Assembly (NCBI GenBank): GCA_964564305.1
Contig: CAZMAM010000031.1
Location: 1 to 18,189 of the forward strand
DNA from: RGIG1959 sp964564305
Lineage (GTDB): Bacteria > Bacillota > Clostridia > Oscillospirales > Acutalibacteraceae
Length of the DNA stretch: 18,189 nucleotides
Direction: 5' to 3'
Below the pieces are notes generated by a model. The model was not told where the DNA came from, made no database searches, and saw nothing but the letters and a program-made list of their open reading frames with translations. Position numbers and translations under genes: made by a program. Positions 1 through 6,993 of the stretch are shown here, piece after piece (the stretch's first letter is position 1; each line of letters starts with the position of its first letter).

Positions 1-2
1 GG

Positions 3-809
3 GTTCTCCGTGTCAACAGGAGCACATACTACAAGCATTTTCACTCTGATCCGGCACCCAGGGTGGAGGAAAATCAAAAGATTCGGAAGCAGATCCTGCA
101 GATCTATGCAGCTTATGACAAACGGCTCGGTGCTTACAAGACCAGAACCATTCTGGAGCGTGATTATGGCATCCGCGTCAGCGTCGGAAGAGTGTACCGC
201 CTGATGCGAGACATGAACCTACCCAAAATGTCCACCGATAAGCCGACATACCACAGGCCCAAGGCAGACAACGGGAATTACACCAACCATCTGAAGCAGC
301 AGTTTTCCCAGAAGGCACCCAACCTCGTCTGGACAAGCGATTTTACTTACATCAAGGCCGGCGGAAAATGGTATTATCTCTGCGTGGTCATCGACTTGTT
401 CTCCCGCAAGGTGATCGCATGGAATATCTCCGCCAAGCCGGATGTGGACCTCGTCACAGTCGCGTTCAGGAAAGCATATAAGACCAGAAACGAGCCGGAA
501 GGGCTCTTGTTCCACTCTGACCGGGGAACCCAATATACCGCCGCGTCCTTCCGAAAGCTTTTGGATTCCCTGAATGTAGTGCAGTCTTTTTCGAAGAAGG
601 GTTACCCGTTCGATAACGCAGTTTGCGAATCCTTTTTCAAGTACCTCAAGAAAGAGGAGACGAACCGCAGGACTTATGCTACTCTGGATGACCTGAAGCT
701 GTCCGTATTCGAGTACATAGAAGGATACTATAATTCAAAACGCCCTCACGGTTCTCTTGGCTATCTGACTCCCAACGAGGTAGAGGCTGCTTATTGGGAA
801 CGGAAATAA
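3..809 (+). CDS. IS3-family transposase OrfB (DDE integrase), 5' truncated by window edge
   Basis: This is the catalytic OrfB subunit of an IS3-type transposase, which cuts and joins element ends, normally as an OrfAB frameshift fusion. The frame is open from base 3 and has no convincing start; the first GTG at 63 lies inside the protein. From that codon, a helix-turn-helix-like HTH_21 segment spans about residues 1-55 and the rve integrase core about 85-245. The DDE triad is visible: D93 in WTSDFTY, D153 in HSDRGTQY and E189 in VCESFF, giving the D(59)D(35)E spacing of the family. The C-terminal YNSKRPHGSLGYLTP motif is also typical. The visible part has no frameshift, so the protein could be active if the unseen part is intact. 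The subgroup (IS150 or IS3) cannot be fixed here. Confidence 0.93.
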   Translation, partial: VLRVNRSTYYKHFHSDPAPRVEENQKIRKQILQIYAAYDKRLGAYKTRTILERDYGIRVSVGRVYRLMRDMNLPKMSTDKPTYHRPKADNGNYTNHLKQQFSQKAPNLVWTSDFTYIKAGGKWYYLCVVIDLFSRKVIAWNISAKPDVDLVTVAFRKAYKTRNEPEGLLFHSDRGTQYTAASFRKLLDSLNVVQSFSKKGYPFDNAVCESFFKYLKKEETNRRTYATLDDLKLSVFEYIEGYYNSKRPHGSLGYLTPNEVEAAYWERK

Positions 810-844
810 TCTCCTGTCCCTAATAAAAAAATTTCACAAAAATG

Positions 845-869
845 TGTCTACCTACTTGACTATAGTCCA
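845..869 (+). repeat. Right terminal inverted repeat of the IS3 element
   Basis: This 25-bp segment ends in TAGTCCA at 869 and contains the perfect 10-bp palindrome GACTATAGTC (859-868). Its reverse complement begins TGGACTATAG, which suits an IS3 end. The following bases ATAG (870-873) are the candidate target duplication, but the left copy is not in the window. Confidence 0.65.
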
Positions 870-1252
870 ATAGACCTTCTCTCTTTCATCTGCCTTTTCC
901 CGAAGGGCTGGCAGACGAGAAACTATCTCTCCCTCGGCGGAGTCCCCGGCAAGGCGCTGGATCGTTTTCTCTCTGAGCGCAAAGGAATTGACCGTATCTT
1001 CCTCTGCCTTGACAGCAACGCGGCGGGAAAGGAAGCCGTCAATCGTTTTCGGAGACGGTGAACGAAAAGTTCAGCGTCATCCGACTGAATCCCGCACTCA
1101 AGGACTGGAACGAGGTACTCTGCCACAGAGACGAGTTTTCCGACCGAAAATATATCGCTGAGAACGTCACTCTCCGGGAACCGGCGGAGAAAGAAAAGGA
1201 ACAGCCGAGGCCGGTACGGAAACCGAAACGGAGAGACGATTGGGAACGGTAA
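870..1252 (+). pseudogene. Remnant of a Toprim/DUF3991 conjugative-element protein, interrupted by the IS and frameshifted
   Basis: Translation immediately after the IS end reads IDLLSFICLFPKGWQ, then NYLSLGGV, then a Toprim-like RIFLCLDSNAAGKEA up to a TGA at 1059-1061. The sequence continues in another frame (from about 1046) with VIRLNPALKDWNEVL and a charged tail ending at TAA 1250-1252. Together these match the order of the C-terminal Toprim region of DUF3991-type proteins carried by Firmicute conjugative elements; this is recognition from memory, not a search. The second metal-binding Asp expected in the LDxDxAG motif is Asn. A one-base change near the T-run at 1046-1049 would explain the frameshift. 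The N-terminal part is left of the IS and unseen. Loss of function is inferred from the combined insertion, frameshift and missing Asp. Confidence 0.7.
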
Positions 1253-1330
1253 GCGTCCTCCTCGATGGGACACTGAGACTTATTAACCGCTTGCTTTCGC
1301 ACAGTAAAGCGCAGTTTATTTTATATCACG

Positions 1331-1387
1331 AAAGGCGACTTTGATTGCCCGGCCTCCTCTGAGAGTCGGACATAGAAGTCGCCTTTT
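1331..1387 (+). terminator. Long-loop hairpin with T-rich 3' side, possible terminator or leader
   Basis: AAAGGCGACTT (1331-1341) pairs perfectly with AAGTCGCCTTT (1376-1386) around a 34-base loop, and a T-rich stretch follows. It separates the Toprim remnant from the TnpW-like gene. It could end the upstream transcript or act in the leader of the next gene; the long loop makes a plain terminator uncertain. Confidence 0.45.
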
Positions 1388-1430
1388 CTATTTCAAAGGC
1401 AAAAAGTCAGAAACGGAGGAATCATTGACT

Positions 1431-1619
1431 ATGGAAAATACGAACAACAGCTTTGAATTACGAATTGGGAAAACCACTTTTATCGTCTGCGTAAAGCAGT
1501 CCGAAAGTGCCAAAAAACCGCTTGAAACGGCGCTTTTTGACCTCTGTAAGCAGGAAGTGTTAGGCACTCATTCTCCCGTCCCACAATGCAATTTAGACAA
1601 TCTCGCAAAAACATCTTGA
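1431..1619 (+). CDS. Small TnpW-like transposon protein (62 aa), C-terminus probably altered
   Basis: The ATG at 1431 follows a good ribosome binding site, GGAGGA at 1415-1420. The in-frame upstream extension to 1341 has no such site. Residues around 7-45 include FELRIGKTTFIV, then a hydrophilic stretch and a CKQEV ending. This resembles the TnpW family of small proteins of unknown function on Clostridial transposons (RIGxTTYxV signature), recognised from memory. The last 17 or so residues, after LG, do not look like the family. The gene runs 23 bases into the open frame of the following LRR fragment, so the natural C-terminus may have been lost at a recombination junction near 1565-1600. No biochemical function can be assigned. 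Confidence 0.55.
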   Translation: MENTNNSFELRIGKTTFIVCVKQSESAKKPLETALFDLCKQEVLGTHSPVPQCNLDNLAKTS

Positions 1620-2187
1620 CAAACTTTTCCCCGAGGGAACCATCACCATTGCAGAGGGCGTTTTTTCCAATTGTGAAGCCCTTACTTCGGTGATCTTCCC
1701 AGATAGTGTGATTTCCATCGGTTATTTTAGCTTTGCATTTTGCGCCTCTCTCACTTCGGTTACTTTTGGAAACCATGTTACATCCATTGGAAACGAAGCC
1801 TTTGCTGGCTGTACCTCTCTGACCGCGGTTACGGTTCCCGCAAGTGTTACCGACATCGAAGATTATGCTTTTGGATATAGGTATATGGTCGGGTATCAAC
1901 CCATTCCCAATTTCACCATTTCCGATTACACCGGTACAGCGGCGGAGCAGTACGCCAACGAAAACGGATTTACGTTTATTGCGCTGGACAGCGCAGTGAA
2001 TCCGTTTGACGCGGTGGATTCCAATCATGACAGGGAGTTCAGTGCAGCGGAGATGCTGAATTTTTATCAATCCGTTGCCGGCGGCGCTCAGTTGCTAACG
2101 GCCGATTTTACCGGCGATCACATCACCGATATCGCGGATGTGCTTTTGGCCTATTTGCTGCATATCGGGACGTTTCCTGCCATGTAA
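1597..2187 (+). pseudogene. 3' fragment of an LRR_5 (BspA-like) surface protein with C-terminal dockerin-like domain
   Basis: The frame is open from just after a TAG at 1594 to TAA at 2187 (196 codons) and has no plausible start with a ribosome binding site; the first GTG, at 1690, is inside the repeats. Three to four repeats of about 23 residues follow, each like GNEAFAGCTSLTAVTVPASV, the LRR_5 pattern of secreted or surface-bound Clostridial proteins. After a linker, two calcium-loop-like segments form a dockerin-like module: DSNHDREFSAAE and DFTGDHITDIAD, with Asp, Asn, Thr or Ser at positions 1, 3, 5 and 9 and Glu or Asp at 12. Dockerins bind cohesins, and a cohesin protein is encoded at 16819-17553. 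The signal peptide and most of the repeat array are missing, probably because of the mobile-element junction just upstream. Confidence 0.72.
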
Positions 2188-2265
2188 TGCCGTGTAACGC
2201 GTTTATGCCGGAGAAGCGCGAATTTTCAAGGTTTACTAGATTTATTTGATATGAGATGATGCGCA

Positions 2266-2302
2266 ATCCCCGCCAAAAAGGACACTCCTTTTTGGCGGGG
2301 AT
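2266..2302. terminator. Perfect 17-bp stem, 3-nt loop hairpin between convergent genes
   Basis: Bases 2266-2282 (ATCCCCGCCAAAAAGGA) pair with 2286-2302 without a mismatch around the loop CAC. It lies between the LRR-dockerin fragment (plus) and the lipoprotein gene (minus), where a two-way terminator is expected. The A5/T5 run sits inside the stem; neither outer flank has a proper T-run, so an RNA-end or processing role is also possible. Confidence 0.6.
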
Positions 2303-2322
2303 ATTTCACGGCTTCGGTGTGG

Positions 2323-2341
2323 TTTTCCGACCGTCGGAAAA
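2323..2341. terminator. Second small palindromic hairpin downstream of the lipoprotein gene
   Basis: TTTTCCGA (2323-2330), loop CCG, TCGGAAAA (2334-2341): a perfect 8-bp stem about 75 bases past the lipoprotein stop codon. It may help end the minus-strand transcript. The flanks lack a long T-run, so termination is only inferred from position. Confidence 0.35.
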
Positions 2342-2414
2342 AGAACTTTTGGCTATCGGCACAGAATGTTCCCGAAGCCGAAGCACAAGAGCCAGAAGCG
2401 CCGAAGAATTCGCA

Positions 2415-4025
2415 TTATTCACTTTTCCCGGGGGTTTCCGGTGGTTCCTGCCCGTCACTTGGCATTTCCGGAGGCTCCTGTTCGTCACTCGGCTTTTCCG
2501 GAGGCTCCTGTTCGTCATCGGGTTTTTCGGGAGGTTCCTGGCCGTTTGGGTTTTCCCCGGGCTGATCCGGCGAAGCCTGTCCGTTTCCCGGATCGCCGTT
2601 TAGTGCATCACCGCCGGGAGCGGATTGCTGTGAGCCGTTATTAACCTGTGCATCCTCAAACGCGGTTACCCCCGGCGCGAAGCCGGTATCGGCGTTGGTA
2701 TCGTAGGTTTCTGTCGTAACGGTGTACGCGGAGGTCCCGGCAATATAGACAGTTCCGTCTGTTCCCCTGACCGTCACGGTACGTCCCTCGGTATCAGTAA
2801 TACTGCCGGCATTATGCAAAGCGGTCAGTGCGCTGTCGCCGGTGACAATCCAGCGAGATCCGGCGTCAATCGTTAAAGCCGCCATTCCGTCTCCACCGCT
2901 CCCGGCGCAGCTCTCATCCTGAACAAAAGCACCCCGCATCACGCTTTCATCGGTCAGAAAGACTTTCAGCGTGCTTACCGAATCCCAAATGATATCGCCC
3001 GCCATTTCTTGGCGAATGGCTACAAAGGTGCAATCGGCGCCATTTTCTCCCGTGTTGCCCCATCCGCGCCTGTTTTGATTCCCGGTGCAACGCAGGAAAA
3101 ATTCGCTGTCATCGGCATATGTGATGTCCACGTCCTGTAAAATAAAAGTAGATTCGGTATTGGTGGTGTAGAACATTCCGCCGTTTTCCGCTGTGAGGGA
3201 TCCGCCGGTCATTTGAAAAATGCTGTTACCTTCCGATGCATCGCCGGACATACTTTGGTATAAGATGATATTCCATGTGCAGTCGTTTTCCTTTGAATCG
3301 CCCATATTCCCCAAAAGGTCGCAATCGTACAGATAAAGGCTGTTCTTGCCCTCAATGCACACCGCTTCGGAGCCGGTTGCGGCAAGCCTGGCGTCTTGCG
3401 CGACAATGGTTGCAGTGCTGTACACGGCGGGTGAACCTACTCCGCTTGACGTATAACTTCCGCCTTCAATCACCGCAAGCCCGCCTCCCCGGTCGGAACG
3501 CACGGCGGCGGAAGATTGTCCTTTGGTGTTCGCGGTAATATTCGTGGCGTACAGCGTGCCGCCGCCCGCGACGTGTACCGCACCGGAGGTGTCTTGTGAA
3601 GTGGATATATTGCTGTCGCTGATTTTTATCACCCCGTCGCCGTAGGCGAATGCTCCCGTGCCGCCTCCGGCATCGGTGGTGATTTTGGCATTTTGGATTG
3701 TCGCCGTGCCGGCTTTTGACAAGATAGCAGCTCCCGTTCCGTAAAAACTCGCATCGTCTCCGCCGGTGGATTCGTCGGAAGTTCGGGTGACCGTGATATT
3801 TTTCAGTGAAATATCTCCTCCGTCCACCAAAATCGCGTTTTCGTCCTTTCCGGTGGAGACAAATGACGCCCCGTCCACCGATGCGTTTTCGCTATATGTG
3901 GCGGTTCCTTCATAAGATTCCGAACGGTTGCCGTTATTGCCGACGTTTTTCGTTCCGCATCCGGAAATGCTCAGCACGATTGCGCAAGAAAAGGCGAGCA
4001 CGGCGCTTAATTTTCGATGACGCAT
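2415..4025 (-). CDS. Secreted lipoprotein with predicted right-handed beta-helix and proline-rich tail (536 aa)
   Basis: The ATG at 4025 has a strong site upstream (GGAGGGGG about 8 bases away). The frame extends 26 codons further upstream, but without a binding site. Residues 1-23 form a lipoprotein signal ending in the lipobox ISGC, with C23 as the lipid anchor. About residues 45-455 consist of short Gly/Ser/Thr-rich strands such as GAAILSKAGTATIQNAKI and GSPAVYSTATIVAQDARL, repeating every 20-25 residues as in parallel beta-helix (pectate-lyase-like or adhesin-like) proteins. I see no catalytic motif I can name. The C-terminus (495-536) is an acidic proline-rich repeat, QEPPEKPSDE-like, which may span the cell wall. 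A sugar-binding or adhesin role is plausible but only inferred. It converges with the LRR-dockerin fragment and diverges from the flavin reductase gene. No clear promoter was found upstream. Confidence 0.75.
   Translation of the reverse strand: MRHRKLSAVLAFSCAIVLSISGCGTKNVGNNGNRSESYEGTATYSENASVDGASFVSTGKDENAILVDGGDISLKNITVTRTSDESTGGDDASFYGTGAAILSKAGTATIQNAKITTDAGGGTGAFAYGDGVIKISDSNISTSQDTSGAVHVAGGGTLYATNITANTKGQSSAAVRSDRGGGLAVIEGGSYTSSGVGSPAVYSTATIVAQDARLAATGSEAVCIEGKNSLYLYDCDLLGNMGDSKENDCTWNIILYQSMSGDASEGNSIFQMTGGSLTAENGGMFYTTNTESTFILQDVDITYADDSEFFLRCTGNQNRRGWGNTGENGADCTFVAIRQEMAGDIIWDSVSTLKVFLTDESVMRGAFVQDESCAGSGGDGMAALTIDAGSRWIVTGDSALTALHNAGSITDTEGRTVTVRGTDGTVYIAGTSAYTVTTETYDTNADTGFAPGVTAFEDAQVNNGSQQSAPGGDALNGDPGNGQASPDQPGENPNGQEPPEKPDDEQEPPEKPSDEQEPPEMPSDGQEPPETPGKSE
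2430..2540 (-). repeat. 30-bp tandem repeat encoding an acidic proline-rich decapeptide
   Basis: About 3.7 units of 30 bp at the 3' end of the lipoprotein gene encode variants of QEPPEKPSDE. In the plus-strand text the phrase TCCGGAGGCTCCTGTTCGTC occurs twice exactly, at a 30-bp offset. Copy number could vary between strains by slippage; that is inference. Confidence 0.8.
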
Positions 4026-4334
4026 AATTTCCCCCTCCTTGAGTGCTGCTCTTAGGATACCGCGTTTATATGAAAGAAATATCACGAATATATGAATTTT
4101 CACCGAATATTGCTTGGATCTAATTGATTATCTTGCCCGTATAAACCGTTTACCGTGTTTTGCTCAAAATGTCATATCCGCACAAAGCATTCACTATGCG
4201 GAGAAACAGGGACTTTTGCGGCGTTGCCCTTGTTTTCTTCCGATAATCCGATTATAATAATGGTGGCGGGATTGGCGACTGTCGGGAAAGCGCAGCGAAT
4301 CCTGCCGATAGAACATCGAAAGGGGATCATCAGC

Positions 4335-4913
4335 ATGAAAAAGGATTTCGGAGTAAAGCCGTATCTGTTTCCTATGCCGACATATATGATCGGCACCTAC
4401 AATGAGGATGATACGGTCGATTTAATGATGATGGCGTGGGGCGGCATCTGCGCGGAGAATATGGTGGCGCTAAATCTGGAAGCCGATCACAAAACCGTTG
4501 CCAATATTCGGGCGCGCGGCGCGTTCACCCTTGCCATTCCGGGAACGGATACCTTGGAGGCCTCGGATTTTCTCGGCACAGCCACAGCGAATAAAATGCC
4601 GGATAAATTCGAGCGAACCGGATTACATGCGGTCAAAAGCAGCCGGGTAGACGCGCCCGTTATCGAAGAATACCCCGTAACATTGGAATGTACGGTCGTG
4701 CAAACAGAAGATGAACCGTACGGTCTGCGGATTTTGGGCCGGATTATCAATGTTTTGGCCGATGAACGGGTACTCGATGAAAAAGGCCGAATCGATGCGG
4801 GCAGGCTACATGCATTTGTGTTTGATCAGATGCGCAACGGATATTATGCCGTAGGTGAAAAAATCGGTCAGGCCTGGCAAAGCGGCGCCGCATTGATGAA
4901 AAAGTCAGATTAA
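4335..4913 (+). CDS. Flavin reductase-like (FMN-binding split-barrel) family protein, 192 aa
   Basis: The ATG at 4335 begins MKKDFGVKPYLFPMP and follows a purine-rich AAAGGGGA about 9 bases upstream; the in-frame extension to 4155 lacks this and reads unlike protein. The sequence fits the flavin reductase-like/flavoredoxin fold: an N-terminal P-x-P-TYMIGTY strand (about 13-22), then VDLMMMAWGGICAENMVALNL (split here as VDLMMMAWGG and ICAENMVALNL) and HKTVANIRARGAFTLAIPG, the region that usually holds FMN, and a KFERTGL segment. Members bind FMN and reduce or transfer electrons to partners; the substrate cannot be told. Its length is normal for the family. No enzyme partner is adjacent, so it may be a single-gene unit. 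A copy of the dispersed repeat begins right after its stop codon. DNA between 4026 and 4334 holds no gene I can support and no clear promoter. Confidence 0.85.
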   Translation: MKKDFGVKPYLFPMPTYMIGTYNEDDTVDLMMMAWGGICAENMVALNLEADHKTVANIRARGAFTLAIPGTDTLEASDFLGTATANKMPDKFERTGLHAVKSSRVDAPVIEEYPVTLECTVVQTEDEPYGLRILGRIINVLADERVLDEKGRIDAGRLHAFVFDQMRNGYYAVGEKIGQAWQSGAALMKKSD

Positions 4914-5089
4914 AGCAATACCCCATAAGGATTGTTGTGCGTAAAGCGAGAGCAGATTTTTCGTCAGATGAAGGTAAAACCGCAGCGAAACCTTTGTTGT
5001 GTATTCGCGAGGATGTGTGGCTAAATTACAGAAAATGCAAGCCGGTAGGCGGCAAAAGCGGCAGCCGGTCTTTGTGCGGTGTTGCCTTT
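4914..5089 (+). repeat. Dispersed inverted-repeat element, copy A (about 176 bp)
   Basis: It starts directly after the flavin reductase stop codon with AGCAATACCCCATAAGGATTG and ends with CTTTGTGCGGTGTTGCCTT (5070-5088), whose reverse complement is a related end sequence. It shares long stretches with copy E (17721-17891, opposite orientation), for example TATTCGCGAGGAT at 5002-5014. It also shares with copies B, C and E the AGCGAGAGCAGATTTTT-like and AAACCGCAGCG blocks. An internal hairpin GCC-GGTA-GGC lies at 5041-5050. No open reading frame of note is inside, which fits a MITE-like or structured element. Confidence 0.75.
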
Positions 5090-5229
5090 AAGGGAATTTG
5101 CCGCCAATAGGCGTTTTGCAAAAACGTATGGCGTTTCATTTATTTGCTGAACCTGCCAATGAGTCAACCCCTTTTTTCGGAAAACGAACGGGTAGATGCC
5201 ATCCGCTAAGGAGAAAGAATTTTTCGGGA

Positions 5230-6333
5230 ATGAGCTTAGGCATTTATATTCATGTGCCGTTTTGTACGTCCAAATGCCCGTACTGTGATTTTTATTCGCT
5301 TCCCTTAAGGGACGAAACGGTGGCGGATCGTTATACCGATGCGGTGTGCCGGTCTCTGTCCCAGTTTCGGCAATATACCGGTGAGGCGGCACATACGCTG
5401 TATTTTGGCGGCGGAACGCCTTCTCTTTTGGGAGGCAAGCGGATTGCGCGCATTATAAAAACCGCAGCCAAGTTGTTTGGGCTGGAACATGCCGAGATTA
5501 CTTTGGAGGCAAACCCCGCCGAATCGCTTTATGATGTCTTTTCCGCATTTGCCGATGCGGGAGGCAATCGGGTTTCCCTGGGCATGCAGGCTGCGACAGA
5601 CAACGCACTCGCCGCTCTCGGCCGCCGGCACACCGTGCGACAGACCGAACAGGCGGTAAAGGATTTACACCGATCGGGAATATCGAATTTGTCCGTGGAT
5701 ATTCTGCTTGCCATACCGAACCAGACAAAGGCGGATGTGGCTCAGGCGGTATCCTGCGCCGCGTCTCTCGGCGCAACGCATCTTTCCGCATACCTGTTGA
5801 AAATTGAACCCGATACCCTGTTCGGGAAACACACACCTCCGCTTCCCGGTGAGGATGAAACGGCGGAACTGTATCTTTATGCCTGTGCATCTGCTGAAAA
5901 AGCGGGGTACCGGCAATATGAAATCTCAAATTTCGCTCAATCCGGATTTGAGAGCCGTCACAATCTGATCTATTGGAACGATGACGAATACATCGGCATC
6001 GGCCCCGCCGCACACGGATTTTTGAAGGGAACGCGGTACGCGTATCCGCGTTCCCTTCGGGCATTTTTAGCGAAAAATCCTCCGATTGCGGAACCGAGAA
6101 GCGCTATCGCAAGCGGCGGCGAAGAAGAGTACGCTATGCTGCGGTTGCGGTTGCGGGAAGGGTTGCGAAACGATCTTTTCTTTCGTAAATTTGCAAAGCT
6201 GTTGCCGCAGCCTTGGATTGCCCGGGCTCAATCACTGCCCCAAACACTGGTTCGGGCAGACAGTAACGGCATTGCGCTGACCGCGCAGGGCTTTTTGCTT
6301 TCCAATACCCTCATTGCCGATATTTTGTGGTAG
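5230..6333 (+). CDS. hemW: HemW, radical SAM heme chaperone (coproporphyrinogen III oxidase-like)
   Basis: This is the HemW family, formerly annotated as oxygen-independent coproporphyrinogen III oxidase; characterised members carry heme to target proteins. The ATG at 5230 gives MSLGIYIHVPFC, the family's normal N-terminus, and a 367-residue protein of usual length. The AAGGAGA site lies rather far upstream (16 bases), but no other start fits. The radical SAM 4Fe-4S cysteines are C12, C16 and C19 in CTSKCPYCDF, the HemW spacing CxxxCxxC; true HemN has a longer N-terminus. FGGGTPS (about 60-66) binds S-adenosylmethionine, and a C-terminal HemN-C domain follows. It is usually near lepA or hrcA in Firmicutes; here it stands alone and converges on rplL. 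The flanking repeat copy A ends about 140 bases upstream. Confidence 0.93.
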   Translation: MSLGIYIHVPFCTSKCPYCDFYSLPLRDETVADRYTDAVCRSLSQFRQYTGEAAHTLYFGGGTPSLLGGKRIARIIKTAAKLFGLEHAEITLEANPAESLYDVFSAFADAGGNRVSLGMQAATDNALAALGRRHTVRQTEQAVKDLHRSGISNLSVDILLAIPNQTKADVAQAVSCAASLGATHLSAYLLKIEPDTLFGKHTPPLPGEDETAELYLYACASAEKAGYRQYEISNFAQSGFESRHNLIYWNDDEYIGIGPAAHGFLKGTRYAYPRSLRAFLAKNPPIAEPRSAIASGGEEEYAMLRLRLREGLRNDLFFRKFAKLLPQPWIARAQSLPQTLVRADSNGIALTAQGFLLSNTLIADILW

Positions 6334-6430
6334 AGGCAAAAGCATGACCGTGATTTTGGGATTTTACAAGGCAAGCCCGCCCAGCCGAATTTCGGATAAT
6401 TTTTCTGTGGAACAGCAATCGGGAAACAGC

Positions 6431-6462
6431 AAAAGGGCTCCGTATCATTGCGGAGCCCTTTT
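6431..6462. terminator. Two-way intrinsic terminator between hemW and rplL
   Basis: AAAAGGGCTCCG (6431-6442) pairs perfectly with CGGAGCCCTTTT (6451-6462), loop TATCATTG. The A/T ends give a T4 run on both strands, which suits termination of both hemW (plus) and rplL (minus). Confidence 0.85.
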
Positions 6463-6475
6463 GAGAAAAAGCGAC

Positions 6476-6853
6476 TTATTTAAGTTCGACTTTCGCGCCG
6501 GCAGCCTCAAGCTTAGTCTTGATGGCTTCGGCGTCTTCCTTAGATACACCTTCCTTAATCGCTTTGGGGGCGTTATCTACGACTTCCTTGGCTTCTTTCA
6601 GACCAAGGCCGGTAATTTCCTTGACAACTTTGATGACGTTGACCTTGCTCGCGCCGATTTCGGTCAGCACTACATCAAATTCCGTCTTTTCCGCTTCCGC
6701 GGGAACGGCACCGGCGGCGGGAGCAGCGGTAACCGCTACAGGGGCCGCGGCGGAAACGCCGAATTCTTCCTCAAGCGCCTTGACCAGTTCCGACAGTTCC
6801 AATACGGTGAGCGCTTTGACATCTTCGATTAATTTGGCAATTTTTTCTGACAT
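6476..6853 (-). CDS. rplL: 50S ribosomal protein L7/L12
   Basis: This encodes the flexible stalk protein of the large ribosomal subunit, which recruits GTPase translation factors and binds L10 as dimers. Length is 125 residues, normal for the family. The N-terminal dimer and L10-binding helices (about 1-33, MSEKIAKLIEDVKALTV) are followed by an Ala/Pro-rich hinge (about 34-52) and a C-terminal domain with KVNVIKVVKEITGLGLKEAK. The ATG at 6853 follows an AACGGAGGAACTGGT site. It is the second gene after the L10 leader, and the rplJ-rplL spacer holds repeat copy B. A two-way terminator follows 14 bases downstream, so rpoB does not follow as in most bacteria. Confidence 0.97.
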   Translation of the reverse strand: MSEKIAKLIEDVKALTVLELSELVKALEEEFGVSAAAPVAVTAAPAAGAVPAEAEKTEFDVVLTEIGASKVNVIKVVKEITGLGLKEAKEVVDNAPKAIKEGVSKEDAEAIKTKLEAAGAKVELK

Positions 6854-6887
6854 ACCAGTTCCTCCGTTTTTTTTATTTTTTTTTCAT

Positions 6888-6988
6888 AAGGCAATATCGC
6901 ACAAAGACTGCCCGTGCGTGAAGCGAAGAGCGGATTTTGAGTTAGATGAAACAAAAACCGCAGCGTATACTTTGTGCGGCGCCGCCTT
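6888..6988 (+). repeat. Dispersed inverted-repeat element, copy B (101 bp, internally deleted), inside rplJ-rplL spacer
   Basis: The left end AAGGCAATATCGCACAAAG (6888-6906) and right end CTTTGTGCGGCGCCGCCTT (6970-6988) are inverted repeats; 14 of 19 positions match and the five differences are all transitions. The interior GTGCGTGAAGCG and GATGAAACAAAAACCGC is shared with copy E, but the second half of the long copies is absent. It begins 5 bases after the rplJ stop in the transcript direction, so it lies in the rplJ-rplL mRNA, where it could fold into a stem. Confidence 0.8.
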
Positions 6989-6993
6989 AAATT

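Larger units (their letters stand above)
1..869 (+). mobile_element. IS3-family insertion sequence, right part (left end outside window)
   Basis: The window opens inside an IS3-family element. The transposase frame is open to the left edge, and 36 bases after its stop a 25-bp sequence (845-869) has the look of an IS3 right terminal inverted repeat. Read outward it starts TGGACTATAGTC, with the TG/CA ends usual in the family. Beyond 869 the sequence switches at once to a Toprim-like reading frame, which places the element boundary there. The left inverted repeat, orfA and the left target duplication lie outside the window, so the boundary rests on the right side only. Confidence 0.8.

Noticed and set aside
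1690..2187. Treating the LRR-dockerin frame as a complete 165-residue gene from GTG 1690
   Set aside because: The start lies inside an LRR unit, without a ribosome binding site or signal peptide, and the repeat pattern continues upstream of it.
4026..4103. An upstream start for the lipoprotein gene at 4103
   Set aside because: The extension has no ribosome binding site and would bury the clear lipoprotein signal.
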